A stretch of 45,685 nt of DNA from Alkalihalobacillus pseudalcaliphilus (GCA_001038565.1 LFJO01000002.1:317176-362860), one strand, 5' to 3'; counted from the first letter of the stretch, positions 1-8,334 are shown. A program made the numbers and translations. The notes: a model not told the origin generated them from the sequence alone.

Positions 1-69
1 CCGCCGTATACGGAACCGTACGTACGGTGGTGTGGGGGGTGGAGGTTAGTCGCCTCCTTCTATCCCGAT
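1..69 (+). mobile_element. 3' end of a group II (IIC-like) intron: domains V and VI
   Basis: The window opens inside a group II intron. Bases 1-30 fold as domain V: an 8-bp stem (1-8 with 23-30) starting with the CGC triad typical of class IIC (bases 2-4, with a G-T wobble), a two-base CG bulge (21-22), and a short distal stem closed by four bases (13-16). Bases 34-66 fold as domain VI: G-run and GGAGG (41-45) paired with CCTCC (53-57) and TCCC, leaving an unpaired A near 62 as the likely branch point. The 3' splice site is probably just after the AT at 68-69. The reverse transcriptase of domain IV would lie upstream, outside the window. The folds are my own hand pairing; the exact boundary is inferred. 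Confidence 0.72.
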
Positions 70-85
70 TGTAGTGGTGGTATAT

Positions 86-502
86 ATGGACCTAATAACC
101 ATCAAAAGATTAATAGCAGAGGGCAAGGAGATAAAGTTTTATCAGCACAAGTCTTGGCGTGGATTAAGACTCCAAGCCTTAGACCGTGACCACCATGAGT
201 GCCAGGAGTGTAAGAGACAGGGGCGGGTAACTACAAATTTTATTACCCCTAATGGTGACACCCTATCACCCCTAACCCCTGCACCCCACATACCCTATGG
301 TCGGGAGCCTAACCGCGGAAGAGAAACGAAAAGAAAAAATGTTTTGCAAGTGCATCATCTTAAAGAGCTTAAAGATTTTCCGCATCTTGCTTTGGTCTTG
401 GATAACACTGAGACGTTATGCATTTGGTGTCACAATGATGAGCATGACCGACTAGGGGACTGCCAAGGTGGGGAGCGGTTTACCAACGAGGAACGATGGT
501 GA
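86..502 (+). CDS. phage HNH endonuclease
   Basis: Small (138 aa) HNH nuclease of the type encoded just before the terminase genes in HK97-like phages. Such proteins assist terminase in cutting concatemeric DNA at cos. Visible motifs are a zinc knuckle pair (CQEC near residue 37 and CIWC near residue 112), the catalytic HH of VHHLKEL near residue 90, the N of DNTETL, and the closing H of HNDEH. I prefer ATG 86 because the protein then begins MDLITIKRL, the usual start of this family; GTG 74 and 77 are in frame upstream, directly after the intron end. A low-complexity TP-rich stretch sits between the two zinc pairs. It is followed by a 224-base gap holding a cos-like structure, then the small terminase. 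Confidence 0.85.
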   Translation: MDLITIKRLIAEGKEIKFYQHKSWRGLRLQALDRDHHECQECKRQGRVTTNFITPNGDTLSPLTPAPHIPYGREPNRGRETKRKNVLQVHHLKELKDFPHLALVLDNTETLCIWCHNDEHDRLGDCQGGERFTNEERW

Positions 503-594
503 AAGAAATCATACTTAATTAAAGGTGTCAAGAGATAAAAAAGACAGACAAGCTTCACCTTCATTCGTTGAGAGTGACCACGGCTGAGAAATAA

Positions 595-633
595 GACCCC
601 CGCTCAAAAAGTTTTGCCTTTATCCTGGGGGAC
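595..633 (+). other. candidate cos region between HNH nuclease and small terminase
   Basis: In the 224-base gap without a gene (503-726), CCCCC (597-601) faces GGGGG (627-631). Between them lies CAAAAAGTTTTG (605-616), itself a near-palindrome (CAAAA, AG, TTTTG). In HNH-encoding cos phages the packaging cut site usually lies at this place, just before the small terminase. Assignment as cos is inference from position and symmetry; the cut position cannot be read from sequence. I see no gene in the rest of the gap. Confidence 0.4.
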
Positions 634-726
634 GTGAAACGGGAGGGGGCCAATAGAAATTAAATTTATGGGTTCTTGCGCGTAATGAATAATTGGGTAA
701 AAAAGGAAAAGGGAGGAGGGCGAAAA

Positions 727-1047
727 ATGGCGAAACTTAAACGTGAAAATTTACGGAAACGTATTGAAAAAGACTTGAAAGACCAACTTGTTGAAAATTT
801 CATTAGTGGATATCATTATGAAGATTTGGTTCAAGATTATTTGTCTTTATGGGATCTTAAATGTAGATTGATAGATGATATTGAACGAAATGGGATTCAG
901 GTTAAAGGGATGCATGGACCTAAATCGAATCCATCCATTGGCGACTTGCATAAGACAAATGATAGAATGCTTAGAATTTTATCTGAAATTGGAATAAAAC
1001 CATCGGCAACTGAACAATCAGGTAATATCGATGATGACGACTTCTAA
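727..1047 (+). CDS. phage terminase small subunit, P27 family
   Basis: DNA-recognition subunit of the packaging motor, 106 aa. ATG 727 follows a strong GGGAGGAGGG ribosome site; an in-frame TTG at 676 lacks one. The lysine/arginine-rich N terminus, the central Y-x-D-L-V region and the C-terminal stretch around RMLRILSEIGIKPSA match the P27-type small terminases, which end with a conserved 'LSxLGLxPxA' helix before an acidic tail (here GNIDDDDF). Its end overlaps the start of the large terminase by 17 bases, so the two are translated as a pair. The main uncertainty is divergence, not function. Confidence 0.85.
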   Translation: MAKLKRENLRKRIEKDLKDQLVENFISGYHYEDLVQDYLSLWDLKCRLIDDIERNGIQVKGMHGPKSNPSIGDLHKTNDRMLRILSEIGIKPSATEQSGNIDDDDF

Positions 1048-2671
1048 TTATAGGTACCATGAATATATCGATGTTTATTTTCAAAAAGTAGCCGATGGGG
1101 AAATCATTGCATCAAAAGAAATTCATGAGCTAATTACTTATCTAAAAATTGTTCTAGATAAACCAAATGTATATATTGATGAAAATGAAATAAGTAAAGC
1201 GGCAGAAAACATTCATGAATATTTTCCATTCGAGCTGTTAGATTGGGAAAAATTTATTTTGGCTTTTGTTGTCGGTGTCTTTTATGAGGATGGCTCGTTA
1301 GTGTTTAACGAGTTTTTTTTAATGCTCGGACGAGGTGCAGGGAAAAATGGATTTATAGCTGCCTTAAGTTTTTATTTAATTGGTAAGCAAAATATTGCTA
1401 AATATGACGTCGCCATTGTTGCAACAAGTCAAGAGCAAGCTAAAACATCTTTTATGGATGTACACGGTGTTTTGGAGGATCATTGGAAAAAGCTCAAGCG
1501 ATTCTTTAAAAAAACATTAAAGATGATTGGGTATTTAAAAACCCGTTCTAAATTAATCTATTATACAAACAATGCCAAGACGAAAGATGGTTTGCGTCCA
1601 GGCGCAATTATATTTGATGAAGTCCATGCTTATGAGGATGAAGAAAATATAAAAGTATTTACATCGGCTTTGGGAAAAGTTCCGCGTCCAAGACGTTTTT
1701 ATATCACTACGGACGGAAATCTTCGTGACGGATTTCTCGATAGGATGAAAGAAGAAGCGAAAATGATTTTACGCGGTGAAATAAAAAATAGCCGTATGTT
1801 TCCGTTCATTTGTAGATTAGATTCAGCCGATGAGGTTCATGATTTCCAAATGTGGGAAAAGGCGAATCCTTCTATTCGTCATTTTCCTGATCTCCGCTTG
1901 GAAATGGAGATTGAATACAATAATCTAGAACATCGTAAATCTGCGAAACTTGAATTTATGACGAAAAGGATGAACATCCCTTCTGTCGATGCATATGATG
2001 CCATTGCAGTTTGGGAAAAAATCAAGGCAACTAACAAGCCAATACCGGAATTGAAAGGTATGACTTGTATCGGAGCAATTGATTACTCTGATACGACTGA
2101 TTTTGTTGGAGTTGGATTGTTATTCAAAAAGGACGGCAAATATGTTTGGTTGCATCATACGTTCATCAATAAAAAATCGATAAAAAATTATAATTATAAG
2201 GTTGATTGGCGATTAGCAAAAGAACAAGGTTATGTCACCATCATTAAAGATGAAACGAATAAGCCAGAGCATATTGCTAAATGGTTTGCTGAGCAAGCAA
2301 GGCACTACAAAATCAAACTAATCACTGCGGATATGTATCGTATCAATTATTTGCGTGAAGAATTTGAAGCTATGGGCTTTTCTAAATTGGAAATAGCTCG
2401 TTCTGGTTCAAAAACTCACACCCAGTTGCAACCAATTGTCGAAGACTTATTCGCCTATGAAAATTTGATATTTGGTGATGATCTTATGATGCGTTGGTAC
2501 ACTAATAACGTTTATATCAAACGTGATGGAAAAGGTAATATCACCTATGAAAAAATCGATCCGAAGTTTAGAAAAACTGACGGATTTTTTGCTTTGCTGC
2601 ATGCCTTACAATATGAGAGCGAGTTACCTAAACAGCAAAAATTGGTGGTATTTAAAGCACGAACGTATTAA
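1031..2671 (+). CDS. phage terminase large subunit (packaging ATPase/nuclease)
   Basis: Motor that translocates DNA into the prohead and cuts it; 546 aa, the usual size for the HK97-type Terminase_1 family. The ATPase domain shows a Walker A-like LGRGAGKN near residue 99, a Walker B IIFDEVHA near residue 194 and a coupling TTDGN near residue 228. The C-terminal RNase H-like nuclease starts at IGAIDYSDTTDFVG (about residue 346), with an acidic residue at ITADMYR (about residue 433) and a final acidic DGFFALLHAL segment. ATG 1031 and 1034 are both possible. The portal gene starts 12 bases after its stop with its own AAGGAGGTG site. Confidence 0.95.
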   Translation: MMTTSNYRYHEYIDVYFQKVADGEIIASKEIHELITYLKIVLDKPNVYIDENEISKAAENIHEYFPFELLDWEKFILAFVVGVFYEDGSLVFNEFFLMLGRGAGKNGFIAALSFYLIGKQNIAKYDVAIVATSQEQAKTSFMDVHGVLEDHWKKLKRFFKKTLKMIGYLKTRSKLIYYTNNAKTKDGLRPGAIIFDEVHAYEDEENIKVFTSALGKVPRPRRFYITTDGNLRDGFLDRMKEEAKMILRGEIKNSRMFPFICRLDSADEVHDFQMWEKANPSIRHFPDLRLEMEIEYNNLEHRKSAKLEFMTKRMNIPSVDAYDAIAVWEKIKATNKPIPELKGMTCIGAIDYSDTTDFVGVGLLFKKDGKYVWLHHTFINKKSIKNYNYKVDWRLAKEQGYVTIIKDETNKPEHIAKWFAEQARHYKIKLITADMYRINYLREEFEAMGFSKLEIARSGSKTHTQLQPIVEDLFAYENLIFGDDLMMRWYTNNVYIKRDGKGNITYEKIDPKFRKTDGFFALLHALQYESELPKQQKLVVFKARTY

Positions 2672-2683
2672 GGAGGTGAGAGA

Positions 2684-3865
2684 GTGTGGTTTAGTGAATT
2701 TATTGGTGGGGTTTTAAAAAAAGACAAAAAACAGTTTGATTTAAAGACCGTTATCATGGAGCTGGGTGTTAATGCGTATTACAAACGATTAGCGATCGAT
2801 GCTTGTATCGATCTAATAGCTAATACTCTATCAAGAGCAGTTTTTCGAACTTTTGAAGAAGGGCATGAGGTAAAAAAGAATAATTACTATCTTTTTAACG
2901 TCGAACCAAATATTAATCAAAATGCAACGGATTTTATACATGAGTTAGTGTCGCGTCTTGTTAATAAAAATGAATGTTTAGTCATTATGCATGATGAACA
3001 ATTATTCATTGCGGAAAACTGGGAAGTTGTAGATTTAGCATTTAAGGAAAAATTATATAAAGATGTGACGATCAAAGATTTAACGCTTAATAAAGTGTTT
3101 CGAGAATCGGAAGTTCTTTTTTATAAGTTGAATAATAAGCGTATTCTCGACGTTATTGATGGCCTATACAAAGATTATGGTAAGTTCATTTCAGCTGCAT
3201 CTAATCTTTATAAACGAAATAATGCATTGCGTGGAATTTTAGAAATGGACATATCTCGGGCACAGACCGATGAAGAACAAGAGATGATTGAGGATTTATT
3301 CAATGTTCAATTCAAAGAGTTTTTTGAAGCTGAAGGTGGCGCAGTTCTTCCGTTACAAAGTGGCTTAAATTTTGAAGAAGTCTTTAGCGGATCCAATAGT
3401 AGTCAATCCGCATGGAAAGACAGTCGTGATATCAGAGCTATCATTGATGATGTTATAGATTTTGTAGCGATCTCTTTGCATGTACCTAAAGGATTGATCA
3501 AAGGTGATCTTGCTGACGTAGAAGCTCAAACCGATAACTTTTTAATGCTATGTATCGCTCCGATCGCTGAATTACTTGAAGATGAAACCAATCGCAAGTA
3601 TTACAGGAAAGAAAATTATTTAAAGAGGACGTATTTGAAGATTGATGCATCCATGATTAAACATGTTGATATTACAAGGCTTGCTAATGCATTAGACAAG
3701 CTTTTTTCTAGTGGCACACATTCTATTAATGAAAACAGGAATTTGTTAGACAAAGAACCGCTAGAAGAAGAATGGGCCTCCAAACATTTCATAACGAAAA
3801 ACTATGCAGAAGCTGAAGAACATTTGAAAGGGGGTGAGGGTGGTGACAAAGATCAAGCGATTTAA
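2684..3865 (+). CDS. phage portal protein (HK97 family)
   Basis: Forms the dodecameric ring at the capsid vertex through which DNA enters and leaves. It is 393 aa, normal for the HK97 family. It starts at GTG 2684 directly after AAGGAGGTGAG. The N-terminal section contains the typical YYKRLAIDACIDLIANTLSRA helix region, the middle an N-R/K-rich wing, and the stretch LPLQSGLNFEEV followed by an ISLHVPKGLIKG loop is characteristic of these portals. It overlaps the downstream protease gene by about 25 bases, as usual in the portal-protease-capsid block. Confidence 0.94.
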   Translation: MWFSEFIGGVLKKDKKQFDLKTVIMELGVNAYYKRLAIDACIDLIANTLSRAVFRTFEEGHEVKKNNYYLFNVEPNINQNATDFIHELVSRLVNKNECLVIMHDEQLFIAENWEVVDLAFKEKLYKDVTIKDLTLNKVFRESEVLFYKLNNKRILDVIDGLYKDYGKFISAASNLYKRNNALRGILEMDISRAQTDEEQEMIEDLFNVQFKEFFEAEGGAVLPLQSGLNFEEVFSGSNSSQSAWKDSRDIRAIIDDVIDFVAISLHVPKGLIKGDLADVEAQTDNFLMLCIAPIAELLEDETNRKYYRKENYLKRTYLKIDASMIKHVDITRLANALDKLFSSGTHSINENRNLLDKEPLEEEWASKHFITKNYAEAEEHLKGGEGGDKDQAI

Positions 3866-4550
3866 AAATGAAAAATTTAATGAAGTTGCTTCAAGTATTA
3901 ATCATGAATTTAAGGCTTCTACAAGTGGTGATACAACCGAATTGACCATTTACGGTGATATTGGAGAGTCATGGTGGTATGATTCGGTTTCGGCCAATGA
4001 CGTTCGTGAGGCTCTGAAAAATGTGGAGACAGATAACATCGATGTCCATATTAATAGTGCTGGTGGAGATGTATTTGACGGTATCGCTATATACAATCAA
4101 CTCAAGAATCATAAAGCGAGAGTAACGGTTTATGTTGACGGTTGGGCGGCATCAGCTGCATCTGTAATTGCCATGGCTGCGGATGAACTAATCATGAATA
4201 CAGGTTCTATGTTAATGATTCATGAGGCGTGGACTTTTGCGATTGGAAACAAAAGCGATATAGAAAAGACGTTAAACTCTCTAAAGGGTGTTGATAAGTC
4301 TATTGTAGACATTTATATGACTCGTTTTAAAGGAGAGCGTAGCGAAATAGAGACAATGCTACAAAACGAGACGTGGTTTACATCTGACGAAGCTGTAGAT
4401 ATCGGTTTAGCAGATCGAGTGAATGAAGTTGTCAAGGATGATGATACAGCTCCAGAAGAATATAAGAACTCAGTGCTTCAGCGTTTTCGTGCCCACAAGG
4501 TTCATCAAGAACAAAATACATTTTTAAACAAATTTAAACGCCAAAACTAG
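3840..4550 (+). CDS. head maturation protease, ClpP-like (S14)
   Basis: Prohead protease that trims the capsid delta domain during maturation. About 236 aa with the ClpP/crotonase fold. INSAGGDVFDG (about residue 64) supplies the oxyanion glycines, GWAASAASVIAMAAD carries the nucleophilic serine, MLMIHEAW the histidine, and the aspartate lies further on. It ends with the ETWFTSDEAVDIGLAD element seen in ClpP relatives. Starts are crowded (GTG 3834, 3840, 3843); the AAAGGGGGTGAGGG site fits 3840 or 3843 best. It overlaps the portal end. Its stop codon lies inside the loop of a terminator hairpin. Confidence 0.93.
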   Translation: MVTKIKRFKNEKFNEVASSINHEFKASTSGDTTELTIYGDIGESWWYDSVSANDVREALKNVETDNIDVHINSAGGDVFDGIAIYNQLKNHKARVTVYVDGWAASAASVIAMAADELIMNTGSMLMIHEAWTFAIGNKSDIEKTLNSLKGVDKSIVDIYMTRFKGERSEIETMLQNETWFTSDEAVDIGLADRVNEVVKDDDTAPEEYKNSVLQRFRAHKVHQEQNTFLNKFKRQN

Positions 4551-4560
4551 GGCGTTTTTT
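4536..4560 (+). terminator. intra-operon hairpin between protease and capsid genes
   Basis: AAACGCC (4536-4542) pairs with GGCGTTT (4551-4557), followed by a T run. The protease stop TAG is in the loop. Such a hairpin before the capsid gene probably adjusts transcript levels or protects the 5' end of the capsid message (inference). Confidence 0.75.
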
Positions 4561-4580
4561 ATTTTGGAGGGAGAAAAATT

Positions 4581-5792
4581 ATGAAAAAGAATTTTTTAGT
4601 GCAGATGCACCTACAGACGTTTGCTGGTATGAAGAACTTAGACGGGAAAGACAAGGGGTTTGACAAAGACGCTCAAATTAATGCAATGGCAGAAGCATTT
4701 GAGAGTAGCGATCCGAAAGAGGTTGCCGAAAAAATCGTAAACAACTTTGAAACAAATTTCAATAGCATCCAAACGTTGATGCAGGAGACGATCAAGGATG
4801 CTAAGCTAGCAAATGATGAAAATTGGAATGATCAAGTTCTAGCTTCTCGTGGTGTTCGCGTTCTTACAACAGAGGAAAAGAAATTTTATAACGCCGCCAT
4901 CGACGTAGAGTCATTTGACGAAGTGCTTGAATTGATGCCACCAACTGTTTTTGAGCGTGTTTTTGAGGACTTGCACAAAGAGCATCCTCTTATTTCTGCT
5001 GTTAACTTCCAGCGCACTGGTGCAACAACGGCTTGGGTATTACGTAAAGAGGGAGCTACTCATGCATTTTGGGGCGATGTAACAGCGACAATCCAAGAAA
5101 TGGTTGATAGTGGATTTCACACGGTTGAAATGGGTATGTACAAGCTTAGTGGTTTCTTAGTTGTCTCAAAGGCCATGTTTGAATTAGGGCCGCGTTGGTT
5201 AGATCGTTATGTTCGTGCGGTTATCTTAGAGGTCATTGCTGATGAGCTAGAAAACGTAATTGTAAAAGGTACAGGTGTTAAACAGCCTATCGGTATGATC
5301 AAGAATTTAGAAAGCTCCTTACATCCTACAAATGGCTACGAAGATAAAGAAGCAATTGTATTAGCTGACTTTTCGCCAAAAACAATCGGTAAACAGATCC
5401 TTGCTCCAACTACGAAAAATGGTACTCGTCGCTATACAGGTGTAACGCTAATTGTTAATCCACTTGATTATGCTGAAAAGTTCTTCGCTATTGGTGCCAA
5501 ACAAAAGGATGACGGAACGTGGACGTTCAACAATTTTGCGGTGCCTGGCTTAAGTATTATCCAATCTTTTGCGGTGCCTTTAAACAAAATGATTGCGGGC
5601 AAGCCAAAGAACTACTTTATGGGTGTTGGTGTTAGTGCGAAGCTAGAAACAACTGACATTCTTCGTATGATTGAGGATCAACGCCTTTATTTAACTCGTC
5701 AATTGGTCAATGGTCGACCGTTAGATGCTGACTCGTTCACTGTGTATGAAATTTCTGCTTTTGGTGACGTGATTCCAGGAGTCGAGGGATAA
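4581..5792 (+). CDS. major capsid protein (HK97 fold)
   Basis: Shell protein, 403 aa. It starts at ATG 4581 after GGAGGGAG. The first 100 residues are charged and helical (MAEAFESSDPKEVAEKIV onward) and fit the scaffold-like delta domain removed by the upstream protease. The mature part begins around RVLTTEEKKFYNAAI and shows HK97-type sequence: PPTVFERVFEDLHKEHPL, a Q-R-T-G-A E-loop neighbourhood, and GTGVKQPIGM near residue 232. The stop overlaps the next ATG (TAATG), coupling translation to the connector gene. Confidence 0.94.
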   Translation: MKKNFLVQMHLQTFAGMKNLDGKDKGFDKDAQINAMAEAFESSDPKEVAEKIVNNFETNFNSIQTLMQETIKDAKLANDENWNDQVLASRGVRVLTTEEKKFYNAAIDVESFDEVLELMPPTVFERVFEDLHKEHPLISAVNFQRTGATTAWVLRKEGATHAFWGDVTATIQEMVDSGFHTVEMGMYKLSGFLVVSKAMFELGPRWLDRYVRAVILEVIADELENVIVKGTGVKQPIGMIKNLESSLHPTNGYEDKEAIVLADFSPKTIGKQILAPTTKNGTRRYTGVTLIVNPLDYAEKFFAIGAKQKDDGTWTFNNFAVPGLSIIQSFAVPLNKMIAGKPKNYFMGVGVSAKLETTDILRMIEDQRLYLTRQLVNGRPLDADSFTVYEISAFGDVIPGVEG

Positions 5793-6085
5793 TGCTGGTA
5801 AAGCTTAAAGATTATCTTAAGATTACTTGGGATAATGAGGATGAATCACTAAACGGTTTGATTGAGCGAGGGAAAAACTATCTTAATAATATTGCTGGTA
5901 GGTCATTAGATTATGATGAGCATTCCATTGAGGAAGGTTTGTTGCTAGATTATTGTCGATATGGCTACAATCATTCCCTTGAAATGTTTCCGCATAATTT
6001 TTCTAGTGATCTTTTAAACCTTGCTTTACGAGAGGGTGTGAAGGCTCGTGAGGATGCTAAGGCGGCCACTAAATCCGATACATGA
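5792..6085 (+). CDS. head-tail connector (gp6-like adaptor)
   Basis: A 97-aa protein in the position of the first connector that binds beneath the portal (HK97 gp6 / SPP1 gp15 type). The sequence is short and all-helical: KLKDYLKITWDNEDESLNGLIERG at the start is the usual opening of this family (lysines, then a D/E-rich turn and a helix carrying L-x-x-LI-x-x-G). A Y-rich middle and helical end follow. It is coupled to the capsid gene by a TAATG overlap and overlaps the next gene by about 32 bases. Function rests on family pattern and gene order. Confidence 0.82.
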   Translation: MLVKLKDYLKITWDNEDESLNGLIERGKNYLNNIAGRSLDYDEHSIEEGLLLDYCRYGYNHSLEMFPHNFSSDLLNLALREGVKAREDAKAATKSDT

Positions 6086-6413
6086 TGTATTTAACGATGG
6101 ATTTTTAGAATACGGTCGAAATGTTCCTATTAGGGAACGTGGTAAGCAAGTGGGCTCAACTTTTGCGGGAGAGGGCGTACTTGCTTTTCAGCTTATGAGT
6201 GCTAGAGACGAAGATTATCAGTTAGCTGGCACTCTTGGTGCTACCCTTGACTTAAAGATTAAAACAAGGTTTCCGCCTCATTTTAAGGATGTTAAGCGGT
6301 CAAAACTTGCTGCGGTCATCGATAAAACACAATATGACATTTTTAGAGTTGATTGGGATAGTAAACAAAACTATCTCTTTTTTTTGTTGCAGGAGGTGGG
6401 TCCGATTGAATGA
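6054..6413 (+). CDS. phage head closure / head-tail joining protein
   Basis: About 119 aa and rich in beta-strand. It sits in the slot of the stopper or head-completion protein (SPP1 gp16-like), which closes the filled head. The pattern HDVFNDGFLEYGRN... ERGKQVGSTFAGEGVLAFQ... DYQLAGTLGATLDLKIKTRF matches such small beta-barrel joiners. Starts are uncertain: GTG 6048 and ATG 6054 both lie inside the previous gene; GTGAGG just ahead favours ATG 6054. It overlaps the following gene, whose ribosome site AGGAGGTGGG lies inside its end. Confidence 0.75.
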   Translation: MLRRPLNPIHDVFNDGFLEYGRNVPIRERGKQVGSTFAGEGVLAFQLMSARDEDYQLAGTLGATLDLKIKTRFPPHFKDVKRSKLAAVIDKTQYDIFRVDWDSKQNYLFFLLQEVGPIE

Positions 6414-6783
6414 ACGATCTAAAGAAATCATGAGTGAACAACAGCAATTAATCTATGATGCTCTAAAATCATTCAATTTGAACGTGTACGAAGATGAAAT
6501 GACTGATGATGACTTAAACCCTATGAACTTCTTTTTAATTGTCTATGGAGATTTTAAAAAGGAAGAAGCTATAGGGAAATTAAGGCAAGAAATTTATGTA
6601 GTCTACGTGTCTGAAGACAACGCTAATGTCGAAACGAATACCATTGACATCATTAGTTTGATTAGCAAGGTCAAAGCAGTTGAGTTTCAACAGACAATCA
6701 AAGAACGCATTAGGAAAGGTAAAACAGATAAATTTATCGACCGAGTGACGCTGGTCTTTTCTAGGTTGGTGAAATATGAATGA
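6406..6783 (+). CDS. phage tail completion / neck protein (hypothetical)
   Basis: About 125 aa, acidic. I chose TTG 6406 because AGGAGGTGGG (6391-6400) precedes it. A longer reading frame back to 6289 merely runs antiphase through the previous gene. By order (after head closure, before a gp10-like protein) it should be a neck or tail-completion subunit acting between head and tail. No diagnostic motif is visible apart from an LNVYEDEMTDDDLNPMNFFLI region and beta-strand-rich ends. Its stop overlaps the next start as ATGA. Confidence 0.65.
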   Translation: MNERSKEIMSEQQQLIYDALKSFNLNVYEDEMTDDDLNPMNFFLIVYGDFKKEEAIGKLRQEIYVVYVSEDNANVETNTIDIISLISKVKAVEFQQTIKERIRKGKTDKFIDRVTLVFSRLVKYE

Positions 6784-7208
6784 AGTTTGAACTTGATTAT
6801 TCCGAGATTGAACTGTTAGAAGAGAAGTTTAAAAGGCTCCCAGAAAATGTAGAGCAGACTGTGAACACATATTTGCACAAAGAAGGGGTAAGTCATACCA
6901 CCAAAGATATAACGGCTCTTATTCCTGTTTCTGTGCCTACTAAGCCTGGTAAGTTAAAAAGCCATGCTAGATTTAGAAAGTGGTCAACAGATGAAAAAGA
7001 AAATTTAGGGTTTACCGTTAAATCAAGGGGCGGTGCTGCTAATCGACCAGGTAGTTATGGTTACCTTGTTTTTCCGAATGAAGGGCGTGGCCCACGAAAT
7101 CACAAGGAACAAAGCTTTATGGAACGCGGCCTTGAACGAGCAACACCAAGGATTATAAACGGAATCCATGATGAGATTGATAAAAAGATTGAGGAGGTAT
7201 TATCTTAA
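6780..7208 (+). CDS. HK97 gp10-family tail component
   Basis: 142 aa, basic. The pattern of an early helix (YSEIELLEEKFKRLPENV), a middle VSVPTKPGKLKSHARF and a later GYLVFPNEGRGPRNHKEQSFMERGL is that of the HK97 gp10-like neck/tail terminator family, whose members set the tail end and join it to the head. It begins with an ATGA overlap on the previous gene, and its stop overlaps the next ATG (TAATG). These overlaps suggest one translationally coupled neck block from 5,792 to 7,807. Confidence 0.82.
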   Translation: MKFELDYSEIELLEEKFKRLPENVEQTVNTYLHKEGVSHTTKDITALIPVSVPTKPGKLKSHARFRKWSTDEKENLGFTVKSRGGAANRPGSYGYLVFPNEGRGPRNHKEQSFMERGLERATPRIINGIHDEIDKKIEEVLS

Positions 7209-7807
7209 TGGCGACAGTAGTGAAAGAATTTGATGCAATATCTATTAAGAATTCAAGTGTGCAATTTATTGAAAATGGTACACCGTCAGAAGGCACAAAG
7301 TTCGGGAGCGTAGGAACGATTTCGGGTGAAACAACGATGAAAGAGCTTGTAAAAATGGTAGAAGGACAAGAAGCGAAGAAGCGTACCAAGCCTGAGAAAC
7401 ACGATCTGACTGTTTCTGCTCATGTGCCTGTAGATGTTTTGAGAAAAATTTTCGGATTATCAAAAGAAGGATTGAAGCCTGGTGTTTATTCATACGGGAC
7501 TGAGGCTAAAGGCTTAGAATTTATATATACAGCAGATGTGATTGACGAATTTGAAGATGTGACGAAATTGATCGCATTTCCTAATTGCATCAGTGCCACT
7601 GGTTTTAAATTTACAGTGACCAATGGTGCTGACCAGGTTGCGGAAATGGAACTAAATCTCACGGCATATCCAGACGAATATAGCCAACTTTATTATGAGG
7701 CTTTGTCAGAGGAAGTCGATGATTCAACAGTAAAAACAGATTGGCATAAGTCATTTTCTCGTCAACTTGTTGCTGCTACTGGTGGCGGTGGAGGTGTAGA
7801 AGGATGA
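7208..7807 (+). CDS. major tail tube protein
   Basis: 199 aa. By position and composition this is the tube subunit that polymerises around the tape measure: beta-rich, acidic, with GTKFGSVGTISGETTMKEL near the start and an AEMELNLTAYPDEYSQLYYEAL segment near the end. It finishes in a flexible glycine run (GGGGGV), which fits a tail protein with an appended exposed domain or linker. It is coupled at its start (TAATG) and at its end (ATGA) to its neighbours. Not confirmed by any catalytic motif, since there is none in this family. Confidence 0.82.
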   Translation: MATVVKEFDAISIKNSSVQFIENGTPSEGTKFGSVGTISGETTMKELVKMVEGQEAKKRTKPEKHDLTVSAHVPVDVLRKIFGLSKEGLKPGVYSYGTEAKGLEFIYTADVIDEFEDVTKLIAFPNCISATGFKFTVTNGADQVAEMELNLTAYPDEYSQLYYEALSEEVDDSTVKTDWHKSFSRQLVAATGGGGGVEG

Positions 7808-8334
7808 CACAATTTAAAGCGATTGTTACTCAGGATGTGGCTGCTAATCGATTATTGTCTCTCTCAGGAGGGAATGGGGTACCAACCATTTCGATAACTG
7901 AATTGGGAGGGACTCCTGATTTTCGATCTACTGGTCCATTAACTGAAGGTCAAGAAGTTTATGTTACTATCAACAATGCTCCTATTTGGCAAGTTGAGTC
8001 AGGTCAAGTGTTAGAAGCGGGAGCATATGTAGAAGTTGGGGAGAATGGCGTTATTGTAGCATCTGAGGGTACAGGTATTGGCTTTTTGGCTGAACCTGTG
8101 GAAGAAGGTGGACTTGCACGTGTTGTCCGAAAATCATCTGGTAGTGGTGAGGGTGTGCAAGGTCCTCCTGGACCACAAGGCCCGAAAGGTGATAAGGGTG
8201 ATAAGGGTGACAAAGGTGATACAGGTGAGCAGGGTCAACGAGGTCCAGCAGGAGCCAAAGGCGATCCAGGAGAAAATCCTTTTACAGCCGAAGAAGTCAC
8301 GGCAATAAGAGCATTAATAGAGGATGGAGAGTAG
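7804..8334 (+). CDS. collagen-like virion decoration protein (DUF2190-like N domain)
   Basis: 176 aa, two parts. Residues 1-115 resemble the small beta-rich DUF2190 decoration fold (A-x-N-R-L-L-S-L-S-G start; EAGAYVEVGENGVIV; GIGFLAEPVEEGG). Residues about 119-160 are 14 uninterrupted Gly-X-Y triplets, proline-rich at first and then G-D-K repeats, able to form a collagen triple helix. A short helical tail (FTAEEVTAIRALIED) may act as a trimer tip. The G-D-K part is encoded by near-identical 9-base repeats (about 8188-8220), so its length may vary. It starts inside the tail tube gene (ATGA). Likely a fibre on the virion surface; head or tail cannot be told from sequence. Confidence 0.72.
   Translation: MTQFKAIVTQDVAANRLLSLSGGNGVPTISITELGGTPDFRSTGPLTEGQEVYVTINNAPIWQVESGQVLEAGAYVEVGENGVIVASEGTGIGFLAEPVEEGGLARVVRKSSGSGEGVQGPPGPQGPKGDKGDKGDKGDTGEQGQRGPAGAKGDPGENPFTAEEVTAIRALIEDGE

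Noticed and set aside
2-49. Tail of an upstream protein ending at the stop near 47-49
   Set aside because: The bases fold as group II intron domains V and VI, which explains them better than a glycine-rich coding end.
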